From Chloroflexota bacterium (lineage in GTDB: Bacteria; Chloroflexota; Dehalococcoidia; Lucifugimonadales; UBA3495): DNA of 57,778 bases. Shown in pieces: positions 17,502-27,049 of this stretch. The DNA lies in the NCBI GenBank assembly GCA_009837355.1, contig VXTR01000019.1, positions 1 to 57,778 on the forward strand, given 5' to 3'. The translations under genes were made by a program, and so were the position numbers. A model generated the notes under the pieces. The model had not been told where the DNA came from and did not search any database. It saw only the letters and a list, made by a program, of their open reading frames with translations. Positions within the stretch are counted from its first letter, which is position 1, and each line of letters opens with the position of its first letter.

Positions 17502-18518
17502 ATGATTGAGCGGCCGCCAAATCAACCGCCGGCGATGGGCGAAGGAACGTCCCTGTTTGAAGATGCGCCGGAGATTGATCTGAGCCGGGGGCGGTTGGAC
17601 CTGGCCCTGGTGCGGCTGCGGATGGCGTGGCGGACATTGCGCGACGGTTGGGCGGTATTCGTGGAGAGTCGCATCGGCGTGCTGTCGCTGGCCATCATCG
17701 CCATATTCGCGCTGATGGCGTTCTCGCACCCGATCCTGATGGCGACCGTGTGGACGCCCGACGTGTATGACCCGGTGACGGGTTACGCTTTCGACCGATT
17801 TGAACACCCCTCGCCGCCCGACTGGAGGCACCCACTGGGCACCGACTCCCTGGGCCGGGACATTCTGAGCCAGCTCCTGTTCAGCACCAAGTCCGAGTTC
17901 ATCCTGGGCATCACGGCTGCGCTGGTAACCGTGGGCATAGCGACCACGGTGGGCGCGGTGGCCGCGTACTACGGCGGGCTGGTGGACTCGCTGCTGATGC
18001 GGCTGGCCGACCTGATCATCGCCCTGCCCGGGATCTCCCTGCTTATCGTGCTGAGCGCGCTGTTCAACCTGAACCTGTTCTACCTGGCGCTGATCATCGG
18101 CGTACTGGGTGGTTTCGGCGGCACGGCCATCATCCTGAAATCCCAGGCCCTGAGCATACGGGTCAAGCCCTACATCGAGGCCGCGCGGGCGGCCGGCGGC
18201 GGCCACTTCCACGTGATATTCGTACACATCATCCCCAATCTTCTGCCGCTTTCGCTGCTGTACATGATGTTCACGGTAACCGGCGCCATCTTCGCCGAGG
18301 CCGTGCTGTCCTTCCTCGGCCTTCTGGACATCAGGATGAGTTGGGGCATCATGATTCACACGGCCAACACCGGCGGCTACTTGCTCGCCGGCGCCAACTA
18401 CTGGTGGCTCATCGTCCCTGCCGGCGCGTCCATCACGTTGCTATGCAGCGCGTTCTACCTGGTGGGCCGCGCCCTGGACGAGGTGGTGAACCCCAGGCTG
18501 CGGCGGCACGACAGGTAA
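17502..18518 (+). CDS. ABC transporter permease, DppC/OppC type
   Basis: A 338-aa inner-membrane protein. The family hallmark HPLGTDSLGRDILSQLLFS sits near residue 112, and the coupling loop YIEAARAAGGGHFHVIFVHI near residue 225. ALMAFSHPILM is the first membrane helix. It forms the translocation channel with the upstream permease. ATG 17502 is preferred; an in-frame TTG at 17487 lies immediately after the previous stop and would add five residues. The stop codon overlaps the start of the next gene (taATG), which indicates coupled translation. Confidence 0.88.
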   Translation: MIERPPNQPPAMGEGTSLFEDAPEIDLSRGRLDLALVRLRMAWRTLRDGWAVFVESRIGVLSLAIIAIFALMAFSHPILMATVWTPDVYDPVTGYAFDRFEHPSPPDWRHPLGTDSLGRDILSQLLFSTKSEFILGITAALVTVGIATTVGAVAAYYGGLVDSLLMRLADLIIALPGISLLIVLSALFNLNLFYLALIIGVLGGFGGTAIILKSQALSIRVKPYIEAARAAGGGHFHVIFVHIIPNLLPLSLLYMMFTVTGAIFAEAVLSFLGLLDIRMSWGIMIHTANTGGYLLAGANYWWLIVPAGASITLLCSAFYLVGRALDEVVNPRLRRHDR

Positions 18519-19522
18519 TGACGATGACCACCGCAGACAATCAACCCCTCCTCAAGGTGGTTGACCTGTCGCTGTCGTACCTGACGCGCCAGGGGCCGGT
18601 GCCGGCGGTCCAGTCGGTGAGTTTCGAACTGGGCCGCGGGCAGTCGCTGGGACTGGTGGGAGAGTCGGGCTGCGGCAAAACATCCGTCGCCAACTGCCTG
18701 ATGCGGCTGCTGCCCGACAACGGACGGCTTACCTCCGGGCAAGTGCTGCTGGAAGGCCAGGACCTGCTGCCCATGTCCGAAGAGGAGATTCGCCGCTTCC
18801 GGTGGCGGCGCATGGCCATGGTATTCCAGGCGGCCATGAACGCCCTCGACCCGGTGTACCGCGTCGGACAGCAGGTGGTGGAGGCCATCGAGGCCCACGG
18901 CATCGAGGAAACCACCGCCCAGGCTCGCCAGCGAGTCGCCCGCCTGTTCCGCATGGTGGGACTGGACCCGCAGCTGATGGACCGCTACCCCCACGAGTTC
19001 AGCGGCGGTATGCGTCAGCGGGCGGTTATCGCCATGGCCCTGGCCTGCGACCCGGCCGTTATCATCTCCGACGAGCCCACCACCGCGTTGGACGTCATCG
19101 TGCAGGATCGCATCCTGCGGGAGCTGAAAGGGGTGCAGCGGGAACTCAGCATGGGCATGATCTACATTACCCACGACATTGGCGCAGTGGCCGAGGTAAC
19201 CGACCGGGTCGGCGTGATGTATGCCGGCCGCCTGGTGGAGCTGGGCGACACCGTTGACGTGTTACACGCTCCCATGCACCCATACACGGCCGCCCTCATG
19301 TCGTCCTTTCCCAGCATCAGCGGCGAAAAGAAGGCGCTGGGGACCCTGCCCGGCGAGCCCCCCAACCTGGTCAACCTTCCCACCGGATGCCCCTTCCACC
19401 CCCGCTGCGCCCATGCCACCGAGGAATGCCGGCGGGAGTTCCCGCCCCAGGCCCAGCGGGGCAGCCAATGGGCGGCCTGCTGGCACCCGCTGAATGGAGC
19501 GCAGGAAAGTGAGCAGTCCTGA
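18518..19522 (+). CDS. ABC transporter ATP-binding protein, OppD/DppD type
   Basis: A 334-aa ATPase. Walker A reads GESGCGKTS near residue 46, the Q-loop [12 protein letters not shown] follows, the signature is [15 protein letters not shown], and Walker B with D-loop reads [13 protein letters not shown]. The C-terminal oligopeptide-transporter extension carries [19 protein letters not shown], whose cysteines bind an Fe-S cluster in some family members. It powers the permease pair upstream. The start overlaps the upstream stop (taATG). A second ATG six bases later is also possible. Confidence 0.9.
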   Translation: MTMTTADNQPLLKVVDLSLSYLTRQGPVPAVQSVSFELGRGQSLGLVGESGCGKTSVANCLMRLLPDNGRLTSGQVLLEGQDLLPMSEEEIRRFRWRRMAMVFQAAMNALDPVYRVGQQVVEAIEAHGIEETTAQARQRVARLFRMVGLDPQLMDRYPHEFSGGMRQRAVIAMALACDPAVIISDEPTTALDVIVQDRILRELKGVQRELSMGMIYITHDIGAVAEVTDRVGVMYAGRLVELGDTVDVLHAPMHPYTAALMSSFPSISGEKKALGTLPGEPPNLVNLPTGCPFHPRCAHATEECRREFPPQAQRGSQWAACWHPLNGAQESEQS

Positions 19523-20531
19523 CAGTGGGCCGCTGCTAGCCGTTGACGGCCTGAACAAGCGCTTCCCCATCGGCGGCGGCCTGTTCCGCAAGCCCACCGA
19601 CTTCATCCACGCCGTCGATGACGTATCCTTCCGCATGAGCGCCGGGGAGAGCCTGGGTCTGGTCGGTGAATCAGGCTGCGGCAAGACCACGGTGGGTAAG
19701 CTGCTGGTCAAGCTGCTGGAACCCACCGACGGCAGCATCACCTACCGGTTCGCCACGCCGGCCATGGACCCTCACCTGGCGGGACCGGTGGAGACGTCGA
19801 ACATCAGGAGTCGACAACTGGGGGCATTCCGGCGCCAGGTTCAGATGATTTTCCAGGACCCTTACGAATCCATGAATCCCCGGCGCACGGTGTACGACAC
19901 CATCGCCGAGCCGCTGGTGGTGCAGGGCATTGGCCACGTGCAGGAACGATTAGACCGCGTCTCCGAAATCCTAGACTTGGTGGGACTCACCCCGGCCGGC
20001 ACGTTCCTGTTTCGCCGCCCCCATGAACTCTCCGGCGGGCAGCGTCAGCGGGTGGCCATTGCCCGCGCGCTGGTCATCGGCCCATCCTTCGTGGTCGCCG
20101 ATGAACCGACCTCCATGCTGGACGTGTCCAGCCGCACGGCAATCATGCTGCTGATGCAGGAACTGGCGGAGCGGCTGGGCATCGCGTACTTGTACATCAC
20201 CCACGACCTGGCGGTGGCCCGGTATATGTGCCACCGCATCGCGGTGATGTACCTAGGCAAGATCGTGGAGCTTGCGGACACCGAGGAATTGCTGCGCAAC
20301 CCATTGCATCCCTACACCCGCGCCCTGCTGTCGGCGGTGCCCAGTCCCGACCCCACGCGCCGCCGCGAACCGCCGGATATACTGGGCGACCTCTCTCTGC
20401 CGGTGAACCCACCCCAGCGTTGCCGTTTCTACGACCGCTGCCCGCTGGCTACGGATCTATGCCGGCGCGAGCCTCACCCGCCGCCAGAGGAAAAAGCCCC
20501 GGGCCACTGGGTAGCCTGCCATCTGGCATGA
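19494..20531 (+). CDS. ABC transporter ATP-binding protein, OppF/DppF type
   Basis: A 345-aa ATPase. Walker [10 protein letters not shown] near residue 59, Q-loop [16 protein letters not shown], signature [15 protein letters not shown] and Walker [14 protein letters not shown] are all present. The C-terminal extension has [17 protein letters not shown], again with conserved cysteines. It heterodimerises with the OppD-type ATPase. The gene overlaps the preceding one by 29 bp. GTG 19509, behind ggag, is an alternative start that would shorten the protein by five residues. It is the last gene of the transporter operon. Confidence 0.9.
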   Translation: MERRKVSSPDSGPLLAVDGLNKRFPIGGGLFRKPTDFIHAVDDVSFRMSAGESLGLVGESGCGKTTVGKLLVKLLEPTDGSITYRFATPAMDPHLAGPVETSNIRSRQLGAFRRQVQMIFQDPYESMNPRRTVYDTIAEPLVVQGIGHVQERLDRVSEILDLVGLTPAGTFLFRRPHELSGGQRQRVAIARALVIGPSFVVADEPTSMLDVSSRTAIMLLMQELAERLGIAYLYITHDLAVARYMCHRIAVMYLGKIVELADTEELLRNPLHPYTRALLSAVPSPDPTRRREPPDILGDLSLPVNPPQRCRFYDRCPLATDLCRREPHPPPEEKAPGHWVACHLA

Positions 20532-20740
20532 CTCGCATGTTGCTTGGCAAAACAAACCGGCCGGAAGGCCAAGCTGCGAGACGATCAGCACGTAGTCACC
20601 GTGAACAGCAACTCAGACGCCACCGGTGGTACAATAGGCAATCAGCAGGCTCGCCGGCTCTGGTCGCTAAGTACACGTGGTGATGCCGATATACGTGCAG
20701 CGGCAGCAAGCCTGGTCGGATGCCGCCCGGAGGTCTTCAA

Positions 20741-21346
20741 ATGACGGCAGCATCGCACGTGGCCATCCCCGCCCGGCGTGGCAAAGCCGCTTTCGTGTCC
20801 GCTGGTCGTAGTGTACGGGTTATCAACACCCATGGGCAGCAGGTGGTTGACACTTGGGCTTTCCGGCGCGACGAACCGACCGAGTTCATGTCCATGGAGC
20901 ACTCGCGTACTGCGTTGGGCCGCATCATGCCTACCCTGGGGCAAGCCATGGTCACCAACCGGCGCCGGCCTATCCTCACCCTGACCGAGGACACTTCCGG
21001 CGGCATTCACGACACCCTTCTGGCGGCGTGCGACCGCTATCGCTACGAACTGCTGGGCTGCGAAGACTACCATGATAACTGCACCGATAACCTGGCGTCC
21101 GCCCTAGCCGAGCTCGGCCTAACGCCGCCGGAAACGCCGGCCCCGTGGAATCTGTTTATGAACATCCCGGTAGCCTCCGACGGTACAGTACGCTTCCAGC
21201 CGCCGGTGTCTCAGCCGGGCGACTACGTAACCCTGCGGGCAGAGTTGGATTGTGTCGTCGTTTTCTCCGCCTGCCCGCAAGATATGGTTCCCATCAACGG
21301 CATCGCCTGTGTACCCACCGAGGCGCACTTCCAGGTGACTCAGTAG
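20741..21346 (+). CDS. DUF1989 (urea carboxylase-associated) family protein
   Basis: A 201-aa protein of the DUF1989 family. Characteristic segments are VRVINTHGQQVVDTWAF, EFMSMEHSRTAL, LGCEDYHDNCTDN and PWNLFMNIPV. Relatives include the two subunits of carboxyguanidine deiminase in guanidine breakdown and proteins beside urea carboxylase; they bind a metal through conserved Cys/His residues. No urea carboxylase or guanidine gene is nearby, so the substrate here is open. ggagg at 20730 supports ATG 20741. An M20 amidohydrolase gene follows after 13 bp, probably in one operon, which hints at hydrolysis of an amide or amidine. The 209 bp before it hold no recognisable feature. Confidence 0.8.
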   Translation: MTAASHVAIPARRGKAAFVSAGRSVRVINTHGQQVVDTWAFRRDEPTEFMSMEHSRTALGRIMPTLGQAMVTNRRRPILTLTEDTSGGIHDTLLAACDRYRYELLGCEDYHDNCTDNLASALAELGLTPPETPAPWNLFMNIPVASDGTVRFQPPVSQPGDYVTLRAELDCVVVFSACPQDMVPINGIACVPTEAHFQVTQ

Positions 21347-21359
21347 GAGATCACACACT

Positions 21360-22595
21360 ATGACCACTCAACCCGTGGCAGCGATTGACTCCCTGGCCGC
21401 CAGTTCCAACTCCGCGATTGAGGCCGCCCGCCAGGATCTTTTTGACCTCTCCAGGGACGTACACGCCCACCCGGAACTGAACTACCAGGAGTACTACTCC
21501 GCCAACGCCTTGGCCGAGTTCCTGGAGCAACACAGCCTTGCCGTGGAACGGGGTATCGGCGGCGTGGAAACGGCCTTTCGCGCCACCATCCCCGGCGGCG
21601 CCGGCAGCGGCCCGACCATCGCCGTGCTGGCCGAATACGACGCCCTGCCCGAAATCGGCCACGGCTGCGGACACAACCTCATCGCCATGGCTGCCATGGG
21701 CGCGGCCCTGGGCTTGCAGGCCAACGCGGCGCAACTGCCGGGCCGAGTGGAGATAATCGGCACACCGGCCGAAGAGGGCGGCGGCGGCAAGATTCGCCTC
21801 ATTGATGCCGGGGTTTTCGACGGCATCGACGCCACCCTGTCATCCCACCCCTTTTCCAACCGCACCATCGTGCCCGCCGTCGCGCCGAAGGGAGAAAGCT
21901 GGAGCCTGGCCATGGTCGGCTACCGCTATATGTATCACGGCAAGGCGGCCCACGCCGCCGCCGCGCCCGAGGCCGGCGTCAACGCCCTGAACGCCGTCAT
22001 CCACCTGTTCACCGGCATCGACGCCCTGCGCCAGCACCTGCGGGACGACGTGCGCATTCACGGCGTCATCACCGACGGTGGGCTCGCCCCCAACGTGGTG
22101 CCGGAGTTCGCCGCCGCCAATTTCATGCTCCGTTCCCGCGATGGGCGATACCTCAGCGATGAGGTGGTGGGCAAGGCGCTGCAAGTGGCTGAAGGAGCGG
22201 CGTCGATGACCGGCGCTCGCCTTGAAGTAGAGGAGTTCTATCCCTTCTACGAAAACGTGCAGCCTAACGTAACCCTCGCCCAGGCCGTGGCCGCCAACCT
22301 GCAGTCGCTGGGCGTCAGGCTGGACGACCCGATACCGGGACGGGCCGGCAGCGGCGCGTCCACCGACTTCGGCAACGTCAGCCAGGTGATGCCGGCCTAC
22401 GAACTGCGGTACGCCGTCAGCGAGACGCCAGTGCCGTCCCACACCCGGCAGATGTGCGAAACCGCCATCACCGATTACGCCCTTTCCAGCGCCTTGCAGG
22501 TGGCGAAAGCTCTCAGCCTGACCGCCGCGGACCTGCTCCGCGACTCCACCCTCGTGGAATCTGCCAAAACCGAATTCGCCGACCGCCGACCCTAG
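21360..22595 (+). CDS. M20 family amidohydrolase (AbgB/aminoacylase-like)
   Basis: A 411-aa di-metal amidohydrolase of peptidase family M20D. Metal ligands are visible in DVHAHPELN, EYDALPEIGHGCGHN and GTPAEEGGGGK, and the dimerisation lid follows. YHGKAAHAAAAPEAGVNALN near residue 195 is the signature shared with AbgB and N-acyl amino acid hydrolases. It removes an acyl or p-aminobenzoyl group from an amino acid-like substrate. It lies 13 bp after DUF1989. Its stop codon overlaps the convergent RidA gene by four bases (ctag). Confidence 0.88.
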   Translation: MTTQPVAAIDSLAASSNSAIEAARQDLFDLSRDVHAHPELNYQEYYSANALAEFLEQHSLAVERGIGGVETAFRATIPGGAGSGPTIAVLAEYDALPEIGHGCGHNLIAMAAMGAALGLQANAAQLPGRVEIIGTPAEEGGGGKIRLIDAGVFDGIDATLSSHPFSNRTIVPAVAPKGESWSLAMVGYRYMYHGKAAHAAAAPEAGVNALNAVIHLFTGIDALRQHLRDDVRIHGVITDGGLAPNVVPEFAAANFMLRSRDGRYLSDEVVGKALQVAEGAASMTGARLEVEEFYPFYENVQPNVTLAQAVAANLQSLGVRLDDPIPGRAGSGASTDFGNVSQVMPAYELRYAVSETPVPSHTRQMCETAITDYALSSALQVAKALSLTAADLLRDSTLVESAKTEFADRRP

Positions 22596-23059
22596 CCCCC
22601 GTCCACCTCAATCACGCAGTCGCAGATGACCGCCGTGTCTCCGGGTAGAGCGGCCATCCCCGGCGCCGAACGAGCGTGCTGGCCGCGTTCGCCATACAGG
22701 GCCACGAACAAGTCGGACGCGCCGTCCACCACCGCCGCTTGCTGGGTGAAAGTGGGCGCGCTGTTCACCATCCCCACCACCTTGAGGATTCGAGTAACCC
22801 GGTCCAGGTCGCCCAACTCCGCTTTCATCCGGGCCAGCAGGTTCAAAGCCGCCCAGCGCGCCGCCTCGTAGCCCTGCTCCACCGTCAGGTCGGCCCCCAG
22901 CTTGCCGGAGATGCCCTCGCCCGTAGCCATCCGGGAGCCGACGCCGGCCAGCCACATCACGTTGCCGCTGCGGGTGATGGCTAAGTAGTTGCCCACCGGG
23001 TCCGGCGGCGGCGGCAGCTCGTATCCCAATTCGCGCAGCTTTGCCTCAACTTCGGCCAT
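22592..23059 (-). CDS. RidA family protein (YjgF/chorismate mutase-like subgroup)
   Basis: A 155-aa protein beginning MAEVEAKLRELGYELPPP, the start typical of the subgroup with a longer N-terminus. Core segments are WLAGVGSR, EQGYEAARWAALNLLARMK and HARSAPGMAALPG. The arginine of HARSA is retained, unlike the RidA-like protein at 4105. These proteins clear reactive imines and enamines or act on related nitrogen compounds. ggagg precedes ATG 23059. A very similar protein is encoded at 26254-26724. It converges on the M20 gene. Confidence 0.88.
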   Translation of the reverse strand: MAEVEAKLRELGYELPPPPDPVGNYLAITRSGNVMWLAGVGSRMATGEGISGKLGADLTVEQGYEAARWAALNLLARMKAELGDLDRVTRILKVVGMVNSAPTFTQQAAVVDGASDLFVALYGERGQHARSAPGMAALPGDTAVICDCVIEVDGG

Positions 23060-23153
23060 TGCGGTTTCGCCTCCCTGTTGTACGCCGTTATCAGCGTCCG
23101 CTATGGTAGCATTCGAACAGCATAATTTCAGGTCCTGACGAAAGGGGGACGCC

Positions 23154-24017
23154 ATGAAAGGTATTATGGCCACTACTTCCGACCGCATCGACCTGCTGGA
23201 GCGCGAGGCCCAGCAGCTTTTGAGCTTCCTGCACGGCCTGTCCCTGGAGGAATGGCAGGCCGCCAGTGCCTGCGCCGGCTGGACCATCGCCGACGTGGTG
23301 GGGCACCTCACCAGCGTTGACCTGGCCAACCGTATGCTGCGGGGGCTCGACGGCGACCATTCTCCGCCGGAGGGTTCGCCGGCGCCGGAGCAACACGACG
23401 AGAGCGCCTTTGCCCAAAGCATCTACCAGCGCGCCATTGACGCCAGCAGCCGTTTGGGCGACGGGCTCCTCGACGACTTCGCCCAACGCATTGACGAGGC
23501 CATCGCCCTGTTCCGGCAGGTGCCGTCCGACCGGTGGCACAACCTGGTCTATTGGCCGCCGGGCCCGCTGACCATGGACACCCTGCTCACGCAGCGCATC
23601 GCCGAGCTGACGATGCACGCTTGGGACATTCGCTCCCGGCTGGAGAGCGACTACCACCTGTCCGACGGGAGTGTCGCCGCACTGCTGGACACCGTGGGTC
23701 GGGCCGCCCGCCGCGCCTTTCGTCCCGACCCGTCGCTGCGAGACCATCCCTTCCGCTACCGGTTCCAGATCACCGGCCCGGAGGCGCGGGTGATTGATCT
23801 GGTACTCAGCGACGCTATGGCGGAGATTGCGGAACAGTCTCCCAGCGTATTGTCTGAGCCGGCGCACGTAACCTTCGAATGCGGTGGCGAGACTTGCGTA
23901 CTGGTAGTGTATGGCCGCCTCACGCCTAACGATGCCCTCACCGACGGGCGGCTGCGTGTGGTGGATGGAGAGGTTGTCCTGGCTGCCGCCTTTGGCGACC
24001 GTTTCGTCGGTGGCTGA
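23154..24017 (+). CDS. Maleylpyruvate isomerase/DinB-like metal-binding family protein
   Basis: A 287-aa protein. The N-terminal half is a four-helix bundle of the DinB / mycothiol-dependent isomerase type: SFLHGLSLEEWQAASACAGW followed by TIADVVGHLTSVDLANRML with the metal-binding histidine, and ELTMHAWDIRSRL with a second histidine. The C-terminal half, from about residue 195, resembles an SCP2-like beta-rich domain (HVTFECGGETCVLVVYG). Members catalyse thiol-dependent isomerisation or transfer, but the thiol used here is not known. The start ATG 23154 has an agggggac ribosome site. Confidence 0.75.
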   Translation: MKGIMATTSDRIDLLEREAQQLLSFLHGLSLEEWQAASACAGWTIADVVGHLTSVDLANRMLRGLDGDHSPPEGSPAPEQHDESAFAQSIYQRAIDASSRLGDGLLDDFAQRIDEAIALFRQVPSDRWHNLVYWPPGPLTMDTLLTQRIAELTMHAWDIRSRLESDYHLSDGSVAALLDTVGRAARRAFRPDPSLRDHPFRYRFQITGPEARVIDLVLSDAMAEIAEQSPSVLSEPAHVTFECGGETCVLVVYGRLTPNDALTDGRLRVVDGEVVLAAAFGDRFVGG

Positions 24018-24060
24018 CCCGGGCCCGATTGGACGGTAGGCGGCGAATCCGCTCGGAAGG

Positions 24061-25266
24061 TCAGGGCAGCGCGCCCTCTCGCCTGAACACGTCGGCGAGC
24101 TTTTCGATGCCCTCCCATATTTCCTGCTCGGAGGGCAGGGCGAAGCAGAGCCGGATGTAGCTGGCGGCGGCGTCCGGGTCGGCGGACCATTCCGGGCCGG
24201 GGTTGAACGCGATGCCCTCACGGAGGGCCGGGCCGGCCAGGTTTCGGGAGTCAACACCGTCAGGGAGCTTGACCCACAGGTACATCCCACCCCGGGGAAC
24301 TACAAACTCCACGCTGGGGCCGAAGGACTCCCGGAGGGCGCTGCTGAGGGTGTCGCACTTGCGTTGCAAGGCCGAGCGCATTTCCAGGATGTGGTTTTCG
24401 TAGTGATTGGTGAAGTAGTCGCCCACAATCATCTGGTCCATGACGCCCGTGCCGCCGTCGCCCTTGCGGGACAGCAGGCGGCTCATTACTTCCCACGACG
24501 CCACCACGTAGCCCAGGCGCGTGCCCGGCCCCAGGGTCTTGGAGAAAGAGCCGATGTGCAGCACCCGGTTAGCGTCGTCCAGGGAGCGGATGGCGTTTTC
24601 GTACTCGCCCTCAAAAATCAGGTCGGCGTAGCATTCGTCCTCGAAAATCGGTACGCCGTACTCCTGGCTCAGATCCAGCAGCCGCCACCGCCGTTCCATG
24701 GTCAGCACGGTGCCCGTGGGGTTCTGCAGGGTGGGGATGGTATAGATGTACTTGGGGCGCACTCCCTTGTTTCGCAAGTCTTCCAGAAGTTGGGCGAGAT
24801 AGTCCATACGCATCCCGTCCTGGTCCAGCTCAACGGCGACGATGTTGACCTTGCGGCGTCGCAGGTTTCCCAGTGCGCCGGAGAAGCTGAAGGCTTCGAC
24901 GATTACGGTATCGCCCTCCTCCAGCAGGATTTCGTTAATCAGCTCGATGCCCTGGCCGGAACCGGAGGTAATCAGCACGTCGTCGATGGTGGTGTGGATG
25001 CCCCGATGCTCCGCCAGCTTGTCCACCAGGAACTGGCGCAGAGGGAGAATGCCCTGGGGCCCGCCGGAGAAGTTGTACATGGAGATGTTCCTGGGGTCGC
25101 CGCGGAACACCCGGGCGGCGGACTCGATGAACTCCTCGGTGGGCACCATATCGGGGTCGCTGTGGCCGCCGATGAAGTTGTACCTGGGGTGGCCTTCCCA
25201 CGGCGCCGCCGGAGCCGGCAGACCCCGGTTGAAGAGCGTGGAATAGTCAAGACCGTTCTCTGCCAT
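24061..25266 (-). CDS. PLP-dependent class I/II aminotransferase
   Basis: A 401-aa fold-type I enzyme of the 2-aminoadipate aminotransferase / MocR-domain type. ITSGSGQGIELINEILLEEG forms the cofactor loop. IPTLQNPTGTVL and VPIFEDECYADLIF contact the pyridine ring. The Schiff-base lysine lies in HIGSFSKTLGPGTRLGYV near residue 240. The C-terminal arginine region is SYIRLCFALP. It moves an amino group between an amino acid and a 2-oxo acid. It is the last gene of an operon with dodecin, RidA and a luciferase-like enzyme, 20 bp after the latter. RidA proteins commonly remove the enamine by-products of PLP enzymes. Confidence 0.88.
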   Translation of the reverse strand: MAENGLDYSTLFNRGLPAPAAPWEGHPRYNFIGGHSDPDMVPTEEFIESAARVFRGDPRNISMYNFSGGPQGILPLRQFLVDKLAEHRGIHTTIDDVLITSGSGQGIELINEILLEEGDTVIVEAFSFSGALGNLRRRKVNIVAVELDQDGMRMDYLAQLLEDLRNKGVRPKYIYTIPTLQNPTGTVLTMERRWRLLDLSQEYGVPIFEDECYADLIFEGEYENAIRSLDDANRVLHIGSFSKTLGPGTRLGYVVASWEVMSRLLSRKGDGGTGVMDQMIVGDYFTNHYENHILEMRSALQRKCDTLSSALRESFGPSVEFVVPRGGMYLWVKLPDGVDSRNLAGPALREGIAFNPGPEWSADPDAAASYIRLCFALPSEQEIWEGIEKLADVFRREGALP

Positions 25267-25286
25267 AGACTCGACCTCCGGTGTCG

Positions 25287-26249
25287 TCAGCTGACGTGGG
25301 GCAGCACTTCCTCGGTGAACCGGGCCAGCTGTCCCATCTGGTCGGGCGAGGCAAACCGGACGATGAAGTAATCGGCCCCGCTATCCTGGTACGCCTTGAT
25401 GGCGTCGATGCAGCCCTGGGGCGGGCCGAACACGCAGAGCAATTGCTTGCTGACGACGTCGTAGGGGATGCTGTAATAGGCGCGCATAAACCCGTCGCCC
25501 TCGGCCACGGCGGAGGCATCATCGTCCTTGAGGTTCACGGAGATGTACAGGCAGCGGCCTATTTCCGAAGGATCGCGGCCCATTTCTCCGGCCTGCTGCT
25601 CAATCCGTTCCCAGCAGCGGGTGAACAGCTCAGGCGACGGCACGTTGGTTATCCAAGCGTCGCCCTGCTCGGCTACGCGAGCCAGGCCCCGGCGCACCCA
25701 GTTGCTGGAAATCCACAGCGGTATGGACGGCTGCACGGGCCGTGGTTCCAGCTGGACGTTATCCAGCGGGTAGAACTCGCCGTCGCTGCTCACCGGCTCC
25801 CCCGTCCACAGCACCCGCATCGCGCGGATGCTTTCCTCCATCCGGGGCGCGCGTTCCGCGATGGGAACGCCGACGGCGGCGTGTTCGTCAATGAACATCT
25901 GGTTGTTGCCGCGTCCCGCGCCCAGGCCCAGGATGGTACGCCCGCCGGAGATGTTGTCGATGGTGGCGGCGGCGTGGGCCAGGTGCACGGGATGGCGCAG
26001 GGCGTTGAGCAGCACGGCCGTGCCTATCTTGACCCGATTGGTACGGGCGGCGATGGCGGCCATAGCCGTCAGCGGTTCCAGCCGGGGCTTGGAGGTTACG
26101 CTGTCGCCCACCCACACCGAGTCGTAGCCGGCCCGCTCGGCGGTCTCGGCCATTTGCCAGGTCTGTTCGACCCTGGGGCCGCCGCTGTCGGCGTACACCA
26201 GCACGCCCCGGGTGGGCAGCAGCACGCCAAAGTTGTCTGCCAACGTCAT
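25287..26249 (-). CDS. Luciferase-like (LLM class) flavin-dependent oxidoreductase
   Basis: A 320-aa TIM-barrel flavin or F420 oxidoreductase. FGVLLPTRGVLVYAD opens the barrel, AERAGYDSVWVGDSV follows, and RVKIGTAVLLNALRHPVHLA and SGGRTILGLGAGRGN are the family signatures. The start is set at ATG 26249, four bases after the stop of the upstream RidA gene; a start at 26273 would run into that gene. It lies with RidA, dodecin and an aminotransferase. Substrate unknown. Confidence 0.85.
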   Translation of the reverse strand: MTLADNFGVLLPTRGVLVYADSGGPRVEQTWQMAETAERAGYDSVWVGDSVTSKPRLEPLTAMAAIAARTNRVKIGTAVLLNALRHPVHLAHAAATIDNISGGRTILGLGAGRGNNQMFIDEHAAVGVPIAERAPRMEESIRAMRVLWTGEPVSSDGEFYPLDNVQLEPRPVQPSIPLWISSNWVRRGLARVAEQGDAWITNVPSPELFTRCWERIEQQAGEMGRDPSEIGRCLYISVNLKDDDASAVAEGDGFMRAYYSIPYDVVSKQLLCVFGPPQGCIDAIKAYQDSGADYFIVRFASPDQMGQLARFTEEVLPHVS

Positions 26250-26253
26250 AGCG

Positions 26254-26724
26254 CTAGTCCGCAACTTCGACAATCATCTCAATCTCGATGGGCATATTGC
26301 CGGGCAGGGTGGCCATGCCGACGGCGGAACGGGCGTGCCGTCCCCGTTCTCCAAAGAGTTCGACGAGCAGGTCGGACGCGCCGTTGGCGACCAGGGGAGG
26401 TCCGGTGAAATCGGGCGCGGAGTTGACCATGCACAACAACTTGACGATGTGGCTCACCTTGTCCAGGTCGCCGATGGCGGCTTTCAGGTTGGTGAGCAGG
26501 TTGAGCATAGTCTGGCGGGCGCAGTCGTAACCCTGCTCCACCGTAACTTCAGCGCCGAGCTTGCCGGTGTGGAGCAATCCGCCGCCGGGCAGCCCCGGCC
26601 CGGTGCCGGACAGGAACACCAGATTTCCCGTTCGCACGAAGGGGATGATATTGCCGGCTCCCGGCGGTCGTGGCGGGGGCAGTTGGTAGCCCAGTTCCTT
26701 TAGCTTGTTCTCAATCTCGGACAT
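26254..26724 (-). CDS. RidA family protein
   Basis: A 156-aa protein closely related to that at 22592-23059: MSEIENKLKELGYQLPPP at the start, VFLSGTGPG, EQGYDCARQTMLNLLTNLK and HARSAVGMATLPG. The catalytic-type arginine is retained. It is probably a reactive-imine deaminase or relative that protects the neighbouring PLP aminotransferase pathway. ATG 26724 follows aggagcg. It is the second gene of the operon, 15 bp after dodecin. Confidence 0.88.
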   Translation of the reverse strand: MSEIENKLKELGYQLPPPRPPGAGNIIPFVRTGNLVFLSGTGPGLPGGGLLHTGKLGAEVTVEQGYDCARQTMLNLLTNLKAAIGDLDKVSHIVKLLCMVNSAPDFTGPPLVANGASDLLVELFGERGRHARSAVGMATLPGNMPIEIEMIVEVAD

Positions 26725-26739
26725 GATAACGCTCCTTGC

Positions 26740-26973
26740 CTAATCTTCCCTGATGTCCTCGCCGGAGTCCACGCGGAAACCGACGCCGACCTTGACCTGG
26801 TACCAGTTGGCCCGGCCATCCTCAATGGTGCCGCGGATTTCTTTGACCTCGAACCAGTCCAAGTTGCGGATGGTCTGGGCGGCCCGGGAGATGGCTCCGT
26901 CCAGGGCCTCCTGCACGCCGTCGCTGGAAGAGCCGACCAGTTCGATTACCTTGTAAGTGCTTCCCACTGCCAT
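26740..26973 (-). CDS. Dodecin family flavin-binding protein
   Basis: A 77-aa protein. TYKVIELVGSSSDGVQEAL, ISRAAQTIRNLDWFEVKE and YQVKVGVGFRV match dodecin along its full length. The tryptophan of LDWFEV is the residue that sandwiches the flavin ring. Dodecins form hollow dodecamers that store riboflavin or FMN. It heads an operon with a luciferase-like flavoenzyme, which makes a flavin-buffering role plausible. Confidence 0.92.
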   Translation of the reverse strand: MAVGSTYKVIELVGSSSDGVQEALDGAISRAAQTIRNLDWFEVKEIRGTIEDGRANWYQVKVGVGFRVDSGEDIRED

Positions 26974-27049
26974 GTTTCACTCCGTTATGCGCTGCCGGCC
27001 TGCCTCATCATTCGCGGGCATAGCCATGTTTCGGTTGCAGCGGCGAATA

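Noticed and set aside
16278-18359. A 693-codon open frame on the minus strand through the two permease genes
   Set aside because: Its protein is an unstructured Gln/His/Arg-rich sequence without domain motifs, and the plus strand encodes recognisable permeases there. It is a shadow of GC-rich coding sequence.
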